Assembly (NCBI RefSeq): GCF_046592965.1
Contig: NZ_JBISBV010000009.1
Location: forward strand, 17,590 to 81,589
Reading direction: 5' to 3'
DNA length: 64,000 nt
Source of the DNA: Marivita sp046592965
GTDB taxonomy: Bacteria > Pseudomonadota > Alphaproteobacteria > Rhodobacterales > Rhodobacteraceae
Under the pieces are notes generated by a model. That model was not told the DNA's origin, did not search any database, and saw nothing but the letters and a program-made list of their open reading frames with translations. Position numbers and translations under genes: made by a program. Positions 52,871 to 61,039 of the stretch are shown here, one piece after another. Every line of letters begins with the position of its first letter. Within the stretch, counting starts at the first letter, position 1.

Positions 52871-53404
52871 TTACTTCTTCTTGCCTTCCTTACGGAAGAT
52901 GAATTCGCCTTTGTAGCGGATGCCTTTGCCCTTGTAGGGCTCGGGCCGACGCCATTCGCGAATGTTCGCAGCCACTTGTCCAACCTGCTGGAGATCATGG
53001 CCTTCGACCACGATTTCCGTCTGCTTGGGCACAGTGACGGTCACTCCGTCCGGAATTTCAAAATTCACGTCATGCGACAGACCAAGGTTCAGTTTCAGAA
53101 CTTTTCCCTGAAGCTGAGCACGATAACCAACACCTTGAATTTCAAGCTCTTTCTTGAACGTGTCGGAAACACCATGCACAACGTTCGCGATCACCGAGCG
53201 GGACATGCCCCACTGCTGACGCGCGCGTTTGGATTTGCCGCGAGGCTCCACGCTGATGGCGTTGTCATCGACCGTGATGGTCACATCGTCGGTTGCGGTA
53301 AAGCTCTGGGTCCCTTTCGGTCCCTTCACTTCAACGGTCTGGCCGGACACGGATGCAGAGACACCCGAGGGCAGCTCGACCGGTTTCTTGCCAATACGAG
53401 ACAT
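52871..53404 (-). CDS. rplF: 50S ribosomal protein L6
   Basis: This protein has 177 residues. MSRIGKKPVELPSGVSASVSGQTVEVKGPKGT and the C-terminal EWRRPEPYKGKGIRYKGEFIFRKEGKKK are diagnostic. L6 lies near the GTPase centre. It is 13 bases after rpsH. Confidence 0.96.
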   Translation of the reverse strand: MSRIGKKPVELPSGVSASVSGQTVEVKGPKGTQSFTATDDVTITVDDNAISVEPRGKSKRARQQWGMSRSVIANVVHGVSDTFKKELEIQGVGYRAQLQGKVLKLNLGLSHDVNFEIPDGVTVTVPKQTEIVVEGHDLQQVGQVAANIREWRRPEPYKGKGIRYKGEFIFRKEGKKK

Positions 53405-53417
53405 TTACCAGACCTCC

Positions 53418-53810
53418 TTAGAAGACCGTGCAAAGTACTTCGCCGCCAACATTCTGGCTGCGGGCACTTGCATCGGTCATGACGCCTTTGGATGTGGAAA
53501 CGATGGACACGCCCAGGCCCTGACGGACCTGCGGGATATCGTTCACACCCAGATACACGCGGCGACCCGGCTTGGACACGCGCTTGAGTTCGCGGATCAC
53601 GGGGGTGCCATCGTAGTACTTGAGGCTGATTTCAAACGCGGGGTGGCCGGACGCATCGGTGGTCTCTTCGTACCCCCGAATGTAACCTTCGTCCGCCATA
53701 ACGTCGAGAACACGCTTGCGCGCCTTGGAGGCGGGCGTGTGCGTTGTGGACTTACCGCGCATCTGAGCGTTGCGGATACGGGTGAGCATATCGCCGATAG
53801 GATCGTTCAT
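53418..53810 (-). CDS. rpsH: 30S ribosomal protein S8
   Basis: This protein has 130 residues. DPIGDMLTRIRNAQMRGKSTTHTPASKARK and the C-terminal STSKGVMTDASARSQNVGGEVLCTVF mark S8. In E. coli S8 represses the spc operon by binding its mRNA near rplE; a similar site would be expected near the rplX-rplE junction but was not identified. Confidence 0.96.
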   Translation of the reverse strand: MNDPIGDMLTRIRNAQMRGKSTTHTPASKARKRVLDVMADEGYIRGYEETTDASGHPAFEISLKYYDGTPVIRELKRVSKPGRRVYLGVNDIPQVRQGLGVSIVSTSKGVMTDASARSQNVGGEVLCTVF

Positions 53811-53822
53811 ACTATGCCCTCC

Positions 53823-54128
53823 TTACCAGCTCGACTTGACCATACCGGGTGCCTTGCCATTGCTGGCAAGTTCGCGAAGCGCGATCCGGCTGACCTTGAG
53901 TTTGCGATAATAGGCGTGCGGACGCCCGGTGAGTTGGCAGCGGTTGTGCAGGCGCGACGGCGCGCTGTTCCGCGGCAGTTTGGCAAGCTTGAGGCGCGCT
54001 TTGAAACGCTCTTCCATCGGCTTGCCTTCATCGTTTGCGATCTCTTTCAGCTCAGCACGCTTGTCGGCGTATTTCGCCACCAGCTTCTGACGCTTCTTCT
54101 CGCGTTCGATCATTGCTTTCTTCGCCAT
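53823..54128 (-). CDS. rpsN: 30S ribosomal protein S14 (zinc-independent form)
   Basis: This 101-residue long form without a four-Cys motif retains only one Cys (HNRCQLTGRPHAYYRKLKVSR). It therefore belongs to the C-minus group and does not need zinc. It assembles into the 30S head near the A site. Confidence 0.95.
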   Translation of the reverse strand: MAKKAMIEREKKRQKLVAKYADKRAELKEIANDEGKPMEERFKARLKLAKLPRNSAPSRLHNRCQLTGRPHAYYRKLKVSRIALRELASNGKAPGMVKSSW

Positions 54129-54141
54129 GAATAGGGTCCCC

Positions 54142-54702
54142 TCAGGCGTTGAATGGCATGTTGAAATGCTTCAACAGCGCCTTGGCTTCCGCGTCGGTAT
54201 CAGCGGTCGTCGTGATGATGATGTCCAAACCCCAAACCTCATCGACCTTGTCAAAGTCGATCTCGGGGAAGACGATGTGCTCTTTCATGCCCATGGCAAA
54301 GTTGCCACGGCCGTCAAACGACGGCTTCACACCGCGGAAGTCGCGGATGCGGGGCATCGCCACAGTGATCAGACGATCAAGAAAATCGTACATCCGATCG
54401 CCGCGCAGCGTGACCTTGGCACCAAGAGGCATTTCTTCGCGAACGCGGAAGCCCGCGATGGATTTCTTTGCCTTGGTGGTGACGGCCTGCTGACCAGCAA
54501 TCTTGGTCAGATCCTCAACTGCGGATTTGGCCTTCTTGCTGTCTTTGACAGCTTCGGCGCCGCAGCCGATGTTCAGCACGATCTTGTCCAGACGCGGGAT
54601 CATCAAGTCATTCGAGTAGCCGAACTCTTCTTTCATAGCAGGCTTGATCGACTCGTTGAACGCGGTCTTGAGACGCGGGGTATAGGTTGCAGTATCAAGC
54701 AT
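54142..54702 (-). CDS. rplE: 50S ribosomal protein L5
   Basis: This protein has 186 residues. RLDKIVLNIGCGAEAVKDSKK, the FRVREEMPLGAKVTLRGDRMYDFLDRL block and FPEIDFDKVDEVWGLDIIITTTADTD identify L5, which binds 5S rRNA. It overlaps rplX by eight bases, so the two are coupled. Confidence 0.96.
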   Translation of the reverse strand: MLDTATYTPRLKTAFNESIKPAMKEEFGYSNDLMIPRLDKIVLNIGCGAEAVKDSKKAKSAVEDLTKIAGQQAVTTKAKKSIAGFRVREEMPLGAKVTLRGDRMYDFLDRLITVAMPRIRDFRGVKPSFDGRGNFAMGMKEHIVFPEIDFDKVDEVWGLDIIITTTADTDAEAKALLKHFNMPFNA

Positions 54703-55006
54703 CGATCACATCCCCCGTGGTTTTCGCAAAGCGCACCTTCTTGTCGCCTTCGATCTTGAAGCCGACGCGGGTTGGTTTGCCATTCGCATCGACGATCGCA
54801 AGATTGCTCAGGTCGATCGGCATCGCCTTGGGAGTGCGACCACCCTGGCTTGTCTGCGACTGACGCACATGGCGGATCGCCATGTTCACACCATCGACCA
54901 CGGCCTTGCCGGCCTTGGGATCGACAGAGGAGATGGTGCCCGACTTGCCTTTGTCTTTACCGGCAAGCACAACCACCTTGTCACCTTTACGGAGTTTAGC
55001 AGCCAT
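54695..55006 (-). CDS. rplX: 50S ribosomal protein L24
   Basis: This protein has 103 residues with the KOW motif LRKGDKVVVLAGKDKGKSGTIS. It starts assembly at the 5' end of 23S rRNA. Its start overlaps the rplN stop (TAATG). Confidence 0.96.
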   Translation of the reverse strand: MAAKLRKGDKVVVLAGKDKGKSGTISSVDPKAGKAVVDGVNMAIRHVRQSQTSQGGRTPKAMPIDLSNLAIVDANGKPTRVGFKIEGDKKVRFAKTTGDVIDA

Positions 55007-55374
55007 TACAGCACCTCCGGAGCAAGCGAGATGATTTTCATGAAGTTCTTGGCGCGCAGCTCGCGCACGACCGGCCCGAAGATACGCGTGCCGATGGGTT
55101 CACCTGCGTTGTTCAGGATCACCGCGGCGTTGCGGTCAAAGCGGATGGCTGTGCCGTCTTCACGACGAACTTCTTTGGCGGTGCGCACGACGACGGCCTT
55201 ACGGACGTCGCCCTTCTTCACGCGACCGCGCGGGATGGCTTCCTTCACGGAAACGACGATGATGTCACCCACCGACGCGTATTTCCGCTTGGACCCACCC
55301 AGAACCTTGATGCACTGAACTCGGCGTGCGCCGGAGTTGTCAGCAACATCCAGATTGGTCTGCATCTGGATCAT
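55006..55374 (-). CDS. rplN: 50S ribosomal protein L14
   Basis: This protein has 122 residues. MIQMQTNLDVADNSGARRVQCIKVLGGSKRKYASVGD and the C-terminal IISLAPEVL mark L14, at the 30S-50S interface. It lies 78 bases after rpsQ; that spacer contains a hairpin. Confidence 0.96.
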   Translation of the reverse strand: MIQMQTNLDVADNSGARRVQCIKVLGGSKRKYASVGDIIVVSVKEAIPRGRVKKGDVRKAVVVRTAKEVRREDGTAIRFDRNAAVILNNAGEPIGTRIFGPVVRELRAKNFMKIISLAPEVL

Positions 55375-55391
55375 AGTTTGTCTCCCGACGT

Positions 55392-55425
55392 CCCGAACCG
55401 CTCTGACTGAGGCATTGGTTCGGGG
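55392..55425. repeat. Hairpin between rpsQ and rplN
   Basis: CCCGAACC / GGTTCGGG pairs across an 18-base loop. It is in the rpsQ-rplN spacer and could take part in translational or processing control of the distal genes. There is no T run directly after it. Confidence 0.4.
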
Positions 55426-55452
55426 GTTTCGTTAAACCTGAAAAGGCATCGC

Positions 55453-55683
55453 TTACTCGGCGACGACTTCCCAGCGTTTGGTCTTCGATTTCGGCGCACA
55501 TTCCTGGATACGGACCATGTCACCTACGGCGAATTTCTCGGCCTCATCGTGGGCGCGATATTTCTTCGACTTCCGGATCGTCTTTTGCAGAACCGGGTGC
55601 TTGAAGCGGCGCTCGACAGAGACAGTTACGGTCTGGGCGTTGGCTGTCGATGTGACGGTGCCGGAAAGGATACGTTTGGGCAT
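55453..55683 (-). CDS. rpsQ: 30S ribosomal protein S17
   Basis: This protein has 76 residues. MPKRILSGTVTSTANAQTVTVSVERRFKHPVLQKTIRKSKKY and the C-terminal RIQECAPKSKTKRWEV are typical. It helps fold the 16S 5' domain. It is 4 bases after rpmC. Confidence 0.96.
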   Translation of the reverse strand: MPKRILSGTVTSTANAQTVTVSVERRFKHPVLQKTIRKSKKYRAHDEAEKFAVGDMVRIQECAPKSKTKRWEVVAE

Positions 55684-55687
55684 CTGA

Positions 55688-55906
55688 TCAGGCTCCTGTC
55701 GTCGCGTCGCTGGCCGCAGCGGCGGCCTTTTGGGTCAGCACGGTTTGCACCCGTGCTACGTTGCGGCGCACCTGACGGATACGCGCGGTGTTCTCAAGCT
55801 GGCTCGTGGCCTGCTGAAAGCGGAGGTTGAAGGCCTCTTTCTTCAGCGTGACAAGCTCGTCCCGGAGTTGATCCGGTGTCTTGTCATTCAGTTCCTTGGC
55901 GTTCAT
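55688..55906 (-). CDS. rpmC: 50S ribosomal protein L29
   Basis: This protein has 72 residues from the ATG at 55906 (MNAKELNDKTPDQLRDELV). The upstream in-frame ATG at 55945 lies in spacer. The two-helix hairpin, with FNLRFQQATSQLENTARIRQVRRNVAR, is normal. It is separated from rplP by the insertion at 56130-57777, so its expression needs a new promoter in 55907-56129. Confidence 0.95.
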   Translation of the reverse strand: MNAKELNDKTPDQLRDELVTLKKEAFNLRFQQATSQLENTARIRQVRRNVARVQTVLTQKAAAAASDATTGA

Positions 55907-56129
55907 GCGCCGTTCCTTTCTATCAACATCACCGGCGGGCCCCATCGTTGACGTGGGTCACCCCGATTCCCGGTGGAGGTGGATGAAGTGGCGCGTATAG
56001 TCCGGACGACAGAGCGGCGCAACCTCCTTTTCGCGTTCAGCACCGGGCTCTCTCAAAAAGTCCGACACAGAAGGTGTATCACCTGCTAGACTACGGGGCA
56101 GTCACGAGTCAAACGGTCCGAGGTTTCCC

Positions 56130-56540
56130 ATGTTGATACGCGTCATTGCTTCATGCTCACTCATCGCCACACCTGCCATCGCCGATGTCTGGAGCTTCAA
56201 TACACCGTCCGGCAACATAGAATGCACCGTCGGAGAAGGGTTCGAAGGCTCGGACATCGAATGTACCATATTTCAGCGCAGTCAACCCGCCCGTGTCGCG
56301 TCGCTCTCCGGTTGCCCGGTCAGCCGAGGGGTGTCGTTTTACATGCGAAACAGAGGTGGTGTCAGTGCAATTTGCGCCGGTCCAGAGGCGCAACCGACCG
56401 GCGCGCAGGGCGTGGCTGAATACAATGTCGAAGGTAAATTCGGCGGCTTCACCTGCTATTCGGCCACTTCCGGATTGCAATGCCGCAATGAAGACGGTCA
56501 CGGCTTCCACCTGTCGCGGGCCAACCAACAGGTGTTTTGA
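56130..56540 (+). CDS. Exported DUF6636-type protein
   Basis: This protein has 136 residues. A signal peptide (about 1-18, ending AIADVW) leads to a cysteine-rich body with six Cys (about positions 32, 45, 62, 81, 107 and 117), including SGNIECTV, SDIECTIF, TCYSATSGLQCRNEDGHGFHLSRANQQVF near the end. The final motif is the DUF6636 signature. Disulfides suggest a periplasmic or secreted place. It has no known function and lies inside the ribosomal cluster. Confidence 0.72.
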   Translation: MLIRVIASCSLIATPAIADVWSFNTPSGNIECTVGEGFEGSDIECTIFQRSQPARVASLSGCPVSRGVSFYMRNRGGVSAICAGPEAQPTGAQGVAEYNVEGKFGGFTCYSATSGLQCRNEDGHGFHLSRANQQVF

Positions 56541-56588
56541 AACGCTCAAGTCTCGCCATGCCGCGCATTGGGGTGTAAGGCAATCGAT

Positions 56589-57209
56589 ATGAGCCAAATC
56601 AAATCCCTCTTCGTGACCCGCCTCTATCACGCTCCACTCTCCGAGCATGGACCTGCAATCAACGCCGACGAGATGGAGACCTCCTGTCTCACCATCGCCG
56701 AAGACGATGAAGCCGGTCAGGAATGGTGCGAGCAGAACGCCTATCCGGGCTACACCTCTTATGCGTCGCTTAGCGACCTGCCCTGGCGCTTTCCGATTTT
56801 TGCCGACCTTGTCACGTCGCTCGATTCACATGTCGCGGCGTTTGCCGAGGATCTGGCGTTCGACCTCGATGGGCGCAAGCTGGTGCTGGAGGATCTCTGG
56901 ATCAACATCCTGCCCGAAGGGGGCTTTCACGCCGCCCATATCCACCCCCATTCGGTGATTTCCGGCACAACCTATGTCGCCATGCCGGAAGGTGCGTCAG
57001 CCTTGAAACTCGAAGACCCGCGCCACGCGATGATGATGGCCGCCCCACCCCGCCGCAAGGATGCGCGCGAGGAGATGCGGAACTTCATCTATGTCAAACC
57101 AGCGGTCGGCGACGTGCTGCTGTGGGAAAGCTGGATGCGGCATGAGGTGGTGATGAACCAGTCCGAAGACGAGCGGGTGTCGGTGAGTTTCAATTACCGG
57201 TGGGAGTAG
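56589..57209 (+). CDS. Putative 2-oxoglutarate/Fe(II) oxygenase (TIGR02466-type)
   Basis: This protein has 206 residues from the ATG at 56589. The region FHAAHIHPHSVISGTTYVAMP supplies candidate iron ligands (His), and the C-terminal SWMRHEVVMNQSEDERVSVSFNYRW supplies the distal His and the 2-oxoglutarate-binding Arg; this arrangement fits the double-stranded beta-helix oxygenases, TIGR02466 group. Hydroxylation of a protein or small molecule is possible. It follows the DUF6636 gene by 48 bases, on the strand opposite the ribosomal genes. Confidence 0.7.
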   Translation: MSQIKSLFVTRLYHAPLSEHGPAINADEMETSCLTIAEDDEAGQEWCEQNAYPGYTSYASLSDLPWRFPIFADLVTSLDSHVAAFAEDLAFDLDGRKLVLEDLWINILPEGGFHAAHIHPHSVISGTTYVAMPEGASALKLEDPRHAMMMAAPPRRKDAREEMRNFIYVKPAVGDVLLWESWMRHEVVMNQSEDERVSVSFNYRWE

Positions 57210-57569
57210 CTAATCATCGTTGATTACTATTCTCGCCTCAAACCAACGTTCCAGTTCGCCAAATTCCACATTACCTTGTGCGACCTCCACAACAAGGTCG
57301 TCGATTCTTTCATCGGCAGGGATATCAAGGAAGTATCCACTTCTTTCGACGAGTAATTCCGTTAGAATCCAGGCAGTTCGTTTGTTCCCATCCACGAAAC
57401 CGTGATTATTCACGACGCTTTCCAGCAGAGCAGCCGCCTTTGCCCATATTCTATGGTGATAGCCCGAATAAGGGCGAAAAATCGAAGATTCGACAAGGTG
57501 CAGGCTCACGATGCCCGCCCTTCCTCCAAACACCAACGCAGCTTCATGTGCGGAGATCGCGTCTGCCAA
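57210..57569 (-). CDS. doc: Doc/Fic-family toxin
   Basis: This protein has 119 residues from a TTG codon at 57569; a CTG two codons earlier is also possible. The Fic core is complete: HGFVDGNKRTA at about residues 56-66, where Lys follows Asn as in Doc kinases instead of the Gly of AMP-transferring Fic enzymes. P1 Doc phosphorylates EF-Tu and stops translation; the same action is inferred only. It follows a small antitoxin-like gene by 19 bases. Confidence 0.78.
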   Translation of the reverse strand: MADAISAHEAALVFGGRAGIVSLHLVESSIFRPYSGYHHRIWAKAAALLESVVNNHGFVDGNKRTAWILTELLVERSGYFLDIPADERIDDLVVEVAQGNVEFGELERWFEARIVINDD

Positions 57570-57588
57570 ATTCAGCCTGTAATGTCGC

Positions 57589-57777
57589 CTAACGATCGGC
57601 CAAACGCGCGAGCGCGTCCTTTCTGCGATTGCTCACAGCTTCAACGGTCTTCCGAGTTTTTACTGAGCTTTTGGTAATTTTTGAGCCGCTTTGAACCGAT
57701 ACGAACCGGCCGCTTACAGCGCTTCGCGAAATCACGCCGCCCTTCACTGGCGTTTTGTTAGTCTTTTCGTCAGTCAC
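57589..57777 (-). CDS. Candidate antitoxin for the Doc toxin
   Basis: This protein has 62 residues and is very basic and Ser/Thr/Lys rich (GRFVSVQSGSKITKSSVKTRKTVE), with a C-terminal charged helix (SNRRKDALARLADR). It lies 19 bases before the toxin in the same orientation, the normal antitoxin-first order. It does not look like Phd, the classical Doc partner, but small basic partners of this type occur before doc genes. Assignment rests on position. Confidence 0.6.
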   Translation of the reverse strand: MTDEKTNKTPVKGGVISRSAVSGRFVSVQSGSKITKSSVKTRKTVEAVSNRRKDALARLADR

Positions 57778-57856
57778 GTTTGACTCCCTGAACCATCATC
57801 TCCTGTCTAGATGCACATTGCCTCGCGACCAATCAAGGTCGACGCATCATAACATG

Positions 57857-57891
57857 AAAAAACCCCCGGCGCTTTCGCACCGGGGGTTTTT
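57857..57891 (-). terminator. Terminator after rplP
   Basis: A strong AACCCCCGG / CCGGGGGTT stem with an eight-base loop is followed on the minus strand by six T; A on the other side makes it work both ways. It stops the S10 transcript after rplP, just before the Doc module. Confidence 0.9.
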
Positions 57892-57902
57892 CAAATCTCG
57901 TA

Positions 57903-57923
57903 GGGTGCGTGCTTGCACGCACC
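57903..57923. repeat. Palindrome next to the rplP stop codon
   Basis: GGTGCGTGC-TT-GCACGCACC is a nearly perfect inverted repeat. It resembles short GC-rich dispersed palindromes seen in Rhodobacterales intergenic DNA. Function unknown. Confidence 0.5.
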
Positions 57924-57928
57924 GGCCT

Positions 57929-58342
57929 TTACCAGTCCTCGCGAACTACGACCCGTGTTTTCACCGGCAGTTTCATCGCGGCAAGACGCAGGGCTTCGCG
58001 GGCGACATCCTCACCGACACCGTCGATTTCGAACATCACGCGGCCCGGCTTGACCTTGGCGGCCCAGTAATCGACCGAGCCTTTACCTTTACCCATGCGG
58101 ACTTCGGTAGGCTTGGACGTCACAGGCGTGTCCGGGAAAATCCGGATCCAGACCCGGCCCTGACGCTTCATGTGGCGCGTCATGGCGCGGCGAGCCGCTT
58201 CGATCTGGCGTGCAGTCACACGCTCAGGCTCGATTGACTTGAGACCGTAAGTGCCGAAGTTCAGATCGGAGCCGCCTTTGGCTTCTCCCTTGATCCGGCC
58301 TTTGAACATCTTGCGGAATTTAGTGCGTTTTGGTTGAAGCAT
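57929..58342 (-). CDS. rplP: 50S ribosomal protein L16
   Basis: This protein has 137 residues. MLQPKRTKFRKMFKGRIKGEAKGGSDLNFG and the KGKGSVDYWAAKVKPGRVMFE core are diagnostic. L16 organises the A-site finger region. It is the last gene before the Doc insertion; rpmC normally follows at once. Confidence 0.96.
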   Translation of the reverse strand: MLQPKRTKFRKMFKGRIKGEAKGGSDLNFGTYGLKSIEPERVTARQIEAARRAMTRHMKRQGRVWIRIFPDTPVTSKPTEVRMGKGKGSVDYWAAKVKPGRVMFEIDGVGEDVAREALRLAAMKLPVKTRVVVREDW

Positions 58343-58355
58343 TTGTCATTCCTTC

Positions 58356-59063
58356 CTAGCGACGGCCACCGGCGCCACGCGGGGCCGGACCATCCTGGAG
58401 TTCCTGTGCCTTACGATCCCGCGCCGACGGATCATGATCCATGATCTCGCCTTTGAAGATCCAGACCTTGATGCCGATGATGCCATAAGCGGTTTCCGCT
58501 TCGACATTGGCGTAATCGATGTCTGCACGAAGGGTATGAAGCGGCACACGGCCTTCACGATACCATTCGGTCCGCGCAATCTCGGCACCGCCAAGACGGC
58601 CCGCGACGTTCACACGGATACCAAGCGCGCCCATGCGCATGGCGTTCTGAACCGCGCGTTTCATCGCACGGCGGAACGACACACGACGCTCGAGCTGCTG
58701 GGCGATGTTCTCGCCGACCAGCTGCGCGTCAAGCTCGGGCTTGCGCACTTCAACGATGTTGAGATGCAATTCGCTGTCGGTCATCGCGGCCAGCTTCTTG
58801 CGCAGGGTTTCGATGTCTGCGCCTTTCTTGCCGATGATGACGCCGGGGCGTGCGGTGTGGATGGTGACGCGGCACTTCTTGTGCGGACGTTCGATGATGA
58901 CACGCGCAACACCGGCCTGCTTGCACTCTTCGTGGATGAACGCGCGAATGGCGATGTCTTCCAGCAGAAGGTTGCCGTAGTCCTTGGTGTCTGCGTACCA
59001 GCGGCTGTCCCAGGTGCGGTTGACCTGAAGACGCATACCGATCGGGTTGGTTTTGTTACCCAT
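58356..59063 (-). CDS. rpsC: 30S ribosomal protein S3
   Basis: This protein has 235 residues. The KH-domain motif VTIHTARPGVIIGKKGADIETLR and the C-terminal GIIGIKVWIFKGEIMDHDP are clear; the tail is short and basic (DGPAPRGAGGRR). It helps form the mRNA entry tunnel and helicase. The start overlaps the rplV stop (TAATG). Confidence 0.96.
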   Translation of the reverse strand: MGNKTNPIGMRLQVNRTWDSRWYADTKDYGNLLLEDIAIRAFIHEECKQAGVARVIIERPHKKCRVTIHTARPGVIIGKKGADIETLRKKLAAMTDSELHLNIVEVRKPELDAQLVGENIAQQLERRVSFRRAMKRAVQNAMRMGALGIRVNVAGRLGGAEIARTEWYREGRVPLHTLRADIDYANVEAETAYGIIGIKVWIFKGEIMDHDPSARDRKAQELQDGPAPRGAGGRR

Positions 59064-59443
59064 TAGGCTTGCTCCTCGACTTGACGCACCAGGATGGTGA
59101 TCTCCGAAAACGGCTTCATGATCTTGCCGAACCGGCCACGGGCCCGCGGACGGCCACGCTTCATCACGAGGTTCTTGCCCACATAGGCTTCGGCGACGAC
59201 CAGTTCGTCAACGTCGAGCCCGTGGTTGTTTTCGGCATTGGCGATGGCCGACTGAAGGCATTTCTTCACGTCAACCGCGATCCGCTTCTTGGAGAAGGTC
59301 AGATCGTTGAGCGCCTTGTCGACTTTCTTGCCGCGGATCAGACCGGCGACAAGGTTGAGCTTTTGCGGGCTGGTGCGAAGCATGCGCAGTTTTGCCATTG
59401 CTTCGTTGTCTGCCACGCGGCGGGGGTTCTTTTCCTGGCCCAT
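59063..59443 (-). CDS. rplV: 50S ribosomal protein L22
   Basis: This protein has 126 residues. RTSPQKLNLVAGLIRGKKVDKALNDLTFSKKRIA and the hairpin KRGRPRARGRFGKIMKP are present; the hairpin reaches the exit tunnel. It lies 3 bases after rpsS. Confidence 0.96.
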   Translation of the reverse strand: MGQEKNPRRVADNEAMAKLRMLRTSPQKLNLVAGLIRGKKVDKALNDLTFSKKRIAVDVKKCLQSAIANAENNHGLDVDELVVAEAYVGKNLVMKRGRPRARGRFGKIMKPFSEITILVRQVEEQA

Positions 59444-59446
59444 GAC

Positions 59447-59725
59447 TTACTTCCGCTTCGCTTTTTTGTCAGCCGCGTGACCGTAATAGGTCCGAGTTGG
59501 CGAGTACTCGCCGAACTTCTGACCGATCATGTCTTCGGTGACGTTCACAGGAACATGTTTATGGCCGTTATACACGCCAAACGTCAGGCCCACGAACTGG
59601 GGCAGGATCGTCGAGCGGCGCGACCAGATTTTGATGACTTCGTTGCGGCCGGAATCGCGCGACGCTTCTGCCTTTTTCAAGACATAGGCATCGACGAACG
59701 GGCCCTTCCATACAGAGCGCGACAT
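59447..59725 (-). CDS. rpsS: 30S ribosomal protein S19
   Basis: This protein has 92 residues. MSRSVWKGPFVDAYVLKKAEASRDSGRNEVIKIWSRRSTILPQFVGLTFGVYNGHKHVPV is typical; the C-terminal PTRTYYGHAADKKAKRK is basic. It is on the 30S head. Confidence 0.96.
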   Translation of the reverse strand: MSRSVWKGPFVDAYVLKKAEASRDSGRNEVIKIWSRRSTILPQFVGLTFGVYNGHKHVPVNVTEDMIGQKFGEYSPTRTYYGHAADKKAKRK

Positions 59726-59728
59726 GGT

Positions 59729-60571
59729 TTACCGCCCCTTCTTCTTGGCGTGACGCGAGCGGATGATCAGCTTTTGCGACGCCTTGTTTTTGTTGCGGGT
59801 GCGCTTGCCTTTGGTCGGCTTGCCCCAAGGAGTGACGGGGTGACGACCACCAGAGGTCCGGCCTTCACCACCACCGTGGGGGTGGTCGATCGGGTTCATC
59901 ACGACACCACGAACGGACGGACGGATGCCCTTGTGGCGCATACGGCCCGCTTTGCCGAAGTTCTGGTTGGAGTTGTCGGGGTTGGACACGGCACCGACGG
60001 TGGCCATGCATTCCTGACGGACCAGGCGCAGTTCGCCCGAGCTCAGACGGATCTGCGCGTAGCCACCATCACGACCCACGAATTGGGCATAGGTGCCTGC
60101 GGCGCGCGCGATCTGTCCACCCTTTCCGGGCTTCAGCTCGATATTGTGCACGATCGTCCCGATCGGCATCCCCGAGAACGGCATCGCGTTACCGGGCTTC
60201 ACGTCAGCCTTGGGCGATGCAACGATCCGGTCACCGATGGCAAGACGCTGAGGCGCAAGGATGTAGGCCTGTTCGCCGTCATCATACTGCACCAGAGCGA
60301 TGAACGCCGTCCGGTTGGGGTCATATTCGATGCGGGCGACAGTCGCGCTCACATCCACTTTGTTTCTTTTAAAATCGACGATCCGGTAAAGGCGTTTTGC
60401 CCCACCACCGCGACGGCGCGATGTAATACGTCCGGTGTTGTTCCGGCCACCCGATTTGGTCAAACCCTCAGTAAGGGATTTGACCGGACGGCCTTTCCAC
60501 AGCTCCGAACGGTCGATCAGCACCAGCCCGCGCTGGCCCGGCGTCGTCGGTTTGTACGACTTGAGTGCCAT
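59729..60571 (-). CDS. rplB: 50S ribosomal protein L2
   Basis: This protein has 280 residues. GGGAKRLYRIVDFKRNKVDVSATVARIEYDPNRTAFIALV and the C-terminal NPIDHPHGGGEGRTSGGRHPVTPWGKPTKGKRTRNKNK carry the invariant peptidyl-transferase-near His. It is the first gene of the middle segment, downstream of the AT-rich insertion. Confidence 0.97.
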   Translation of the reverse strand: MALKSYKPTTPGQRGLVLIDRSELWKGRPVKSLTEGLTKSGGRNNTGRITSRRRGGGAKRLYRIVDFKRNKVDVSATVARIEYDPNRTAFIALVQYDDGEQAYILAPQRLAIGDRIVASPKADVKPGNAMPFSGMPIGTIVHNIELKPGKGGQIARAAGTYAQFVGRDGGYAQIRLSSGELRLVRQECMATVGAVSNPDNSNQNFGKAGRMRHKGIRPSVRGVVMNPIDHPHGGGEGRTSGGRHPVTPWGKPTKGKRTRNKNKASQKLIIRSRHAKKKGR

Positions 60572-61039
60572 GCTTTCTGTCTTCCGTTAGCAGATGCGAG
60601 GCATGCGCCCCGCTATGTTTGGGCAGGTTTGGCCTGCCTGAGTATAGGGCCCCGAAGGTCCCCGGTTCGTTCGGCGCGCCCAAGAAGCACGCCGGGAGGT
60701 GTCGATCCGGTGGTCGCCCGAGAGCGCGCCGAACAGACAACAACGAAGCCCCGGACGAATCCGGGGCTACGCGGTTGGGGGTTACTAGGCGGTGAGGGGT
60801 GTGGGGTCAAGGGCCGCAGATTGACTACTAGAGATCAACCGTTTGCCTATGGGTTCCGGCATTACGCGCTGCACTTAACACAGCTGCATTTTCGAGTCGC
60901 CTGGCGTAACATCAGCTACCTGATGAATACTTCCCTAAATTTCGATGCATCCTACTGATAACTTTTAACATTTATGATAAAGTTCGATTATTATTTTTGC
61001 CTGTCGCGTCAGAACCGTGAATTCATACGAGCAAAAGTC
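60572..61039. other. Spacer upstream of rplB
   Basis: This 468-base stretch has no supported gene. It contains the palindrome AGCCCCGG-ACGAAT-CCGGGGCT (60747-60768), which lacks a T run. From about 60830 the composition changes from GC-rich to AT-rich. A promoter for rplB is expected here because the next gene upstream is an unrelated insertion, but no clear -35/-10 pair was found. Confidence 0.5.

Noticed and set aside
60747..60768. GC palindrome upstream of rplB as a terminator
   Set aside because: No T run on either strand; kept only as part of the spacer description.
59069..60958. 629-codon frame opposite rplV, rpsS and rplB
   Set aside because: Covers several certain genes on the other strand; no start signal or domains.
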